In this document: piece after piece, positions 62,571-64,000 of the stretch
Layout of the letters: the number at the start of each line of letters is the position of its first letter
Numbering within the stretch: the stretch's first letter is position 1
Notes under the pieces: generated by a model
Seen by the model: the letters and a program-made list of their open reading frames with translations, nothing else
Told to the model about the DNA's origin: nothing
The model's database searches: none
Position numbers and translations under genes: made by a program
Assembly (NCBI RefSeq): GCF_000968375.1
Contig: NZ_CP009933.1
Coordinates: 2,976,001-3,040,000 of the forward strand
Length of the DNA stretch: 64,000 bases
Direction: 5' to 3'
Source of the DNA: Clostridium scatologenes
GTDB lineage: Bacteria > Bacillota > Clostridia > Clostridiales > Clostridiaceae

Positions 62571-64000
62571 CTATTTTGCATATTCGATGGCACGTGTTTC
62601 TCTTATAACATTAACCTTTATTTGACCAGGATATTCTAATTCATTCTCTATGGTTTTAACTATGTTTCTTGCCATTTCAATAGCACCTGCATCATCAATT
62701 TCTTCTGGTTTTATCATAATTCTGATTTCTCTACCTGCTTGAATGGCATATGACTTTTCTACCCCTTCACATGTGTTTGCTATTTCTTCTAATTTTTCTA
62801 ATCTTTTAATATAAGCTTCTAAAGTTTCTCTTCTTGCTCCAGGTCTTGCAGCTGATATTGCATCTGCTGCTTGAACAAGCACCGCTTCTAAGGATATAGA
62901 TTCTACATCCCCATGATGAGCTGCAATAGCATTAACTATTATAGCAGATTCACGATACTTTTTGGCAACTTCTGACCCAATGATAGCATGAGGTCCTTCT
63001 ACTTCATGATCCACAGCCTTACCTATGTCATGTAATAGTCCTGCCCTCTTAGCTACAGTTGGATCTATTCCAAGTTCTGAAGCCATAAGACCTGCTAAAT
63101 AAGCAACCTCTATAGAATGTTTTAGTACATTTTGACCATAACTGGTCCTATATTTCAATCTTCCTAATAATTTTATTAATTCTAAATGAAGACCGTGTAC
63201 TCCTGTTTCAAAAGTTGCTTGTTCGCCTTCTTCTTTAATATCATTTTCAACTTCTTTTTTAGCTTTTTCAACCATTTCTTCGATTCTTGCTGGATGAATT
63301 CTTCCATCAATAATCAATTTTTCTAATGCTATTCTCGCTACTTCTCTCCTTATTGGATCAAATCCTGAAAGAATTACTGCTTCAGGTGTATCATCAATAA
63401 TTAAATCTACACCAGTAAGAGTCTCAAGGGTTCTTATGTTTCTGCCTTCTCTACCTATTATTCTTCCTTTCATTTCATCGTTAGGAAGAGTGACTACATG
63501 AACTGTAGTTTCAGCGACATGATCTGCTGCACACCTTTGGATAGCACAAGTTATTACTTCTCTTGCCCTCTTGTCTGCTTCCTCTTTTGCTTTTGTTTCC
63601 ACTTCTTTAATCATCATCGCAGATTCATGCTTTATTTCCTTACTAACTTCTTCTAATAAAATTTCTTTAGCTTCTTCAGTTGTTAAACCTGAAAGCTTTT
63701 CTAATTCTTCTCTTTCTTTTTCATATAATTTCTCTACATTTGCTTGAATTTCATTAATCTCTTGTTGCTTTTTACTTATATTTTCTTCTCTTTTCTCCAA
63801 CATATCACTTTTTTTATCAAGTAATTCTTCTCTTTGGATTAACCTTCTTTCAAGTCTTTGACTTTCATTTCTTCTATCTCTTGATTCTTTTTCTAAGTCT
63901 GATCTTAATTTATGAACTTCTTCCTTAGCTTCAAGTATAGCCTCTTTCTTTTTAGACTCAGCATCTCTTTCTGTTTCTTCTTTTAATCTATTAGACTCTT
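62571..64000 (-). CDS. rny: ribonuclease Y, 5' end beyond the window
   Basis: The frame is open through base 64000, giving 476 residues of the usual 510-520. The N-terminal membrane anchor lies outside. A long coiled coil (to about 63650), a KH domain (NDEMKGRIIGREGRNIRTLETLTGVDLIIDDTPEAV) and an HD domain (LKHSIEVAYLAGLM, AGLLHDIGKAVDHEVEG) are all seen. RNase Y starts bulk mRNA decay at the membrane. No internal start should be used. Confidence 0.97.
   Translation of the reverse strand, partial: ESNRLKEETERDAESKKKEAILEAKEEVHKLRSDLEKESRDRRNESQRLERRLIQREELLDKKSDMLEKREENISKKQQEINEIQANVEKLYEKEREELEKLSGLTTEEAKEILLEEVSKEIKHESAMMIKEVETKAKEEADKRAREVITCAIQRCAADHVAETTVHVVTLPNDEMKGRIIGREGRNIRTLETLTGVDLIIDDTPEAVILSGFDPIRREVARIALEKLIIDGRIHPARIEEMVEKAKKEVENDIKEEGEQATFETGVHGLHLELIKLLGRLKYRTSYGQNVLKHSIEVAYLAGLMASELGIDPTVAKRAGLLHDIGKAVDHEVEGPHAIIGSEVAKKYRESAIIVNAIAAHHGDVESISLEAVLVQAADAISAARPGARRETLEAYIKRLEKLEEIANTCEGVEKSYAIQAGREIRIMIKPEEIDDAGAIEMARNIVKTIENELEYPGQIKVNVIRETRAIEYAK

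Overview
The window is AT-rich DNA from a low-GC, spore-forming anaerobic Firmicute, almost certainly a Clostridium. Markers for this are spoVS, a LysM/SleB-type cortex hydrolase, the AsrABC anaerobic sulfite reductase, a clostridial-type nitrate reductase cluster and strong AGGAGG ribosome binding sites. The gene set resembles the C. sporogenes / C. botulinum group I lineage, but that is an inference from family knowledge and not a database match.

Bases 1-25620 are one arm of a PBSX-like (contractile-tail, myovirus-type) prophage. A CI-like repressor and an ImmA-type peptidase read rightward at 24752-25620. All other prophage genes read leftward: an Xpf/RinA-like late activator, TerS, TerL, portal, scaffold, capsid, connectors, sheath, tube, a G/GT-type chaperone with a -1 frameshift site, tape measure, baseplate, fibres and an XkdX-like protein. 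No integrase or replication gene lies between repressor and terminase, as in PBSX. Left of the fibre genes (1-3900) is an accessory patch with an independently promoted secreted protein, gene remnants, duplicated terminator-like segments, a pseudoknotted non-coding element and a second fibre cassette. The late operon seems to be controlled by four 8-bp direct repeats at exact 11-bp steps in front of an extended -10 promoter.

Bases 25899-43303 are chromosomal: thiC (TPP riboswitch), degV, a c-di-AMP riboswitch with a LysM/SleB hydrolase, a PHP phosphoesterase, a frameshifted unknown gene, an ECF sigma / membrane-partner pair with a matching ECF-type promoter before a secreted PrcB-like protein, dut, a lysine permease under an L-box, infC with an AUU start, an orphan FliD-like protein, clpA-clpS, and an unusual fusion of a truncated SF1 helicase with a LexA/UmuD-like S24 peptidase.

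Bases 43602-54978 form a nitrogen/sulfur respiration island: crp/fnr regulator, asrCBA, nirC, narK, moeA, and a narA-narB-narC type nitrate reductase set. Three promoters (nar, narK, nirC-asr) share a GTGA-N6-TCAC box exactly 32 bp (centre to centre) from the -10, and two also carry a Rex-like operator. Yet narA has a frameshift, and moeA has lost its C-terminus and is joined to a fragment of an HD-domain gene, so the nitrate reduction arm looks decayed while the sulfite arm is intact.

Bases 55256-64000 carry housekeeping genes: a small conserved protein, purB, a DUF378 membrane protein, an HPr protein, an aspartate aminotransferase, an SMR/EamA-type flippase with a GT39-like glycosyltransferase and a UbiA prenyltransferase (a likely lipid-linked sugar pathway), spoVS, and the 3' part of rny, which runs off the right edge.
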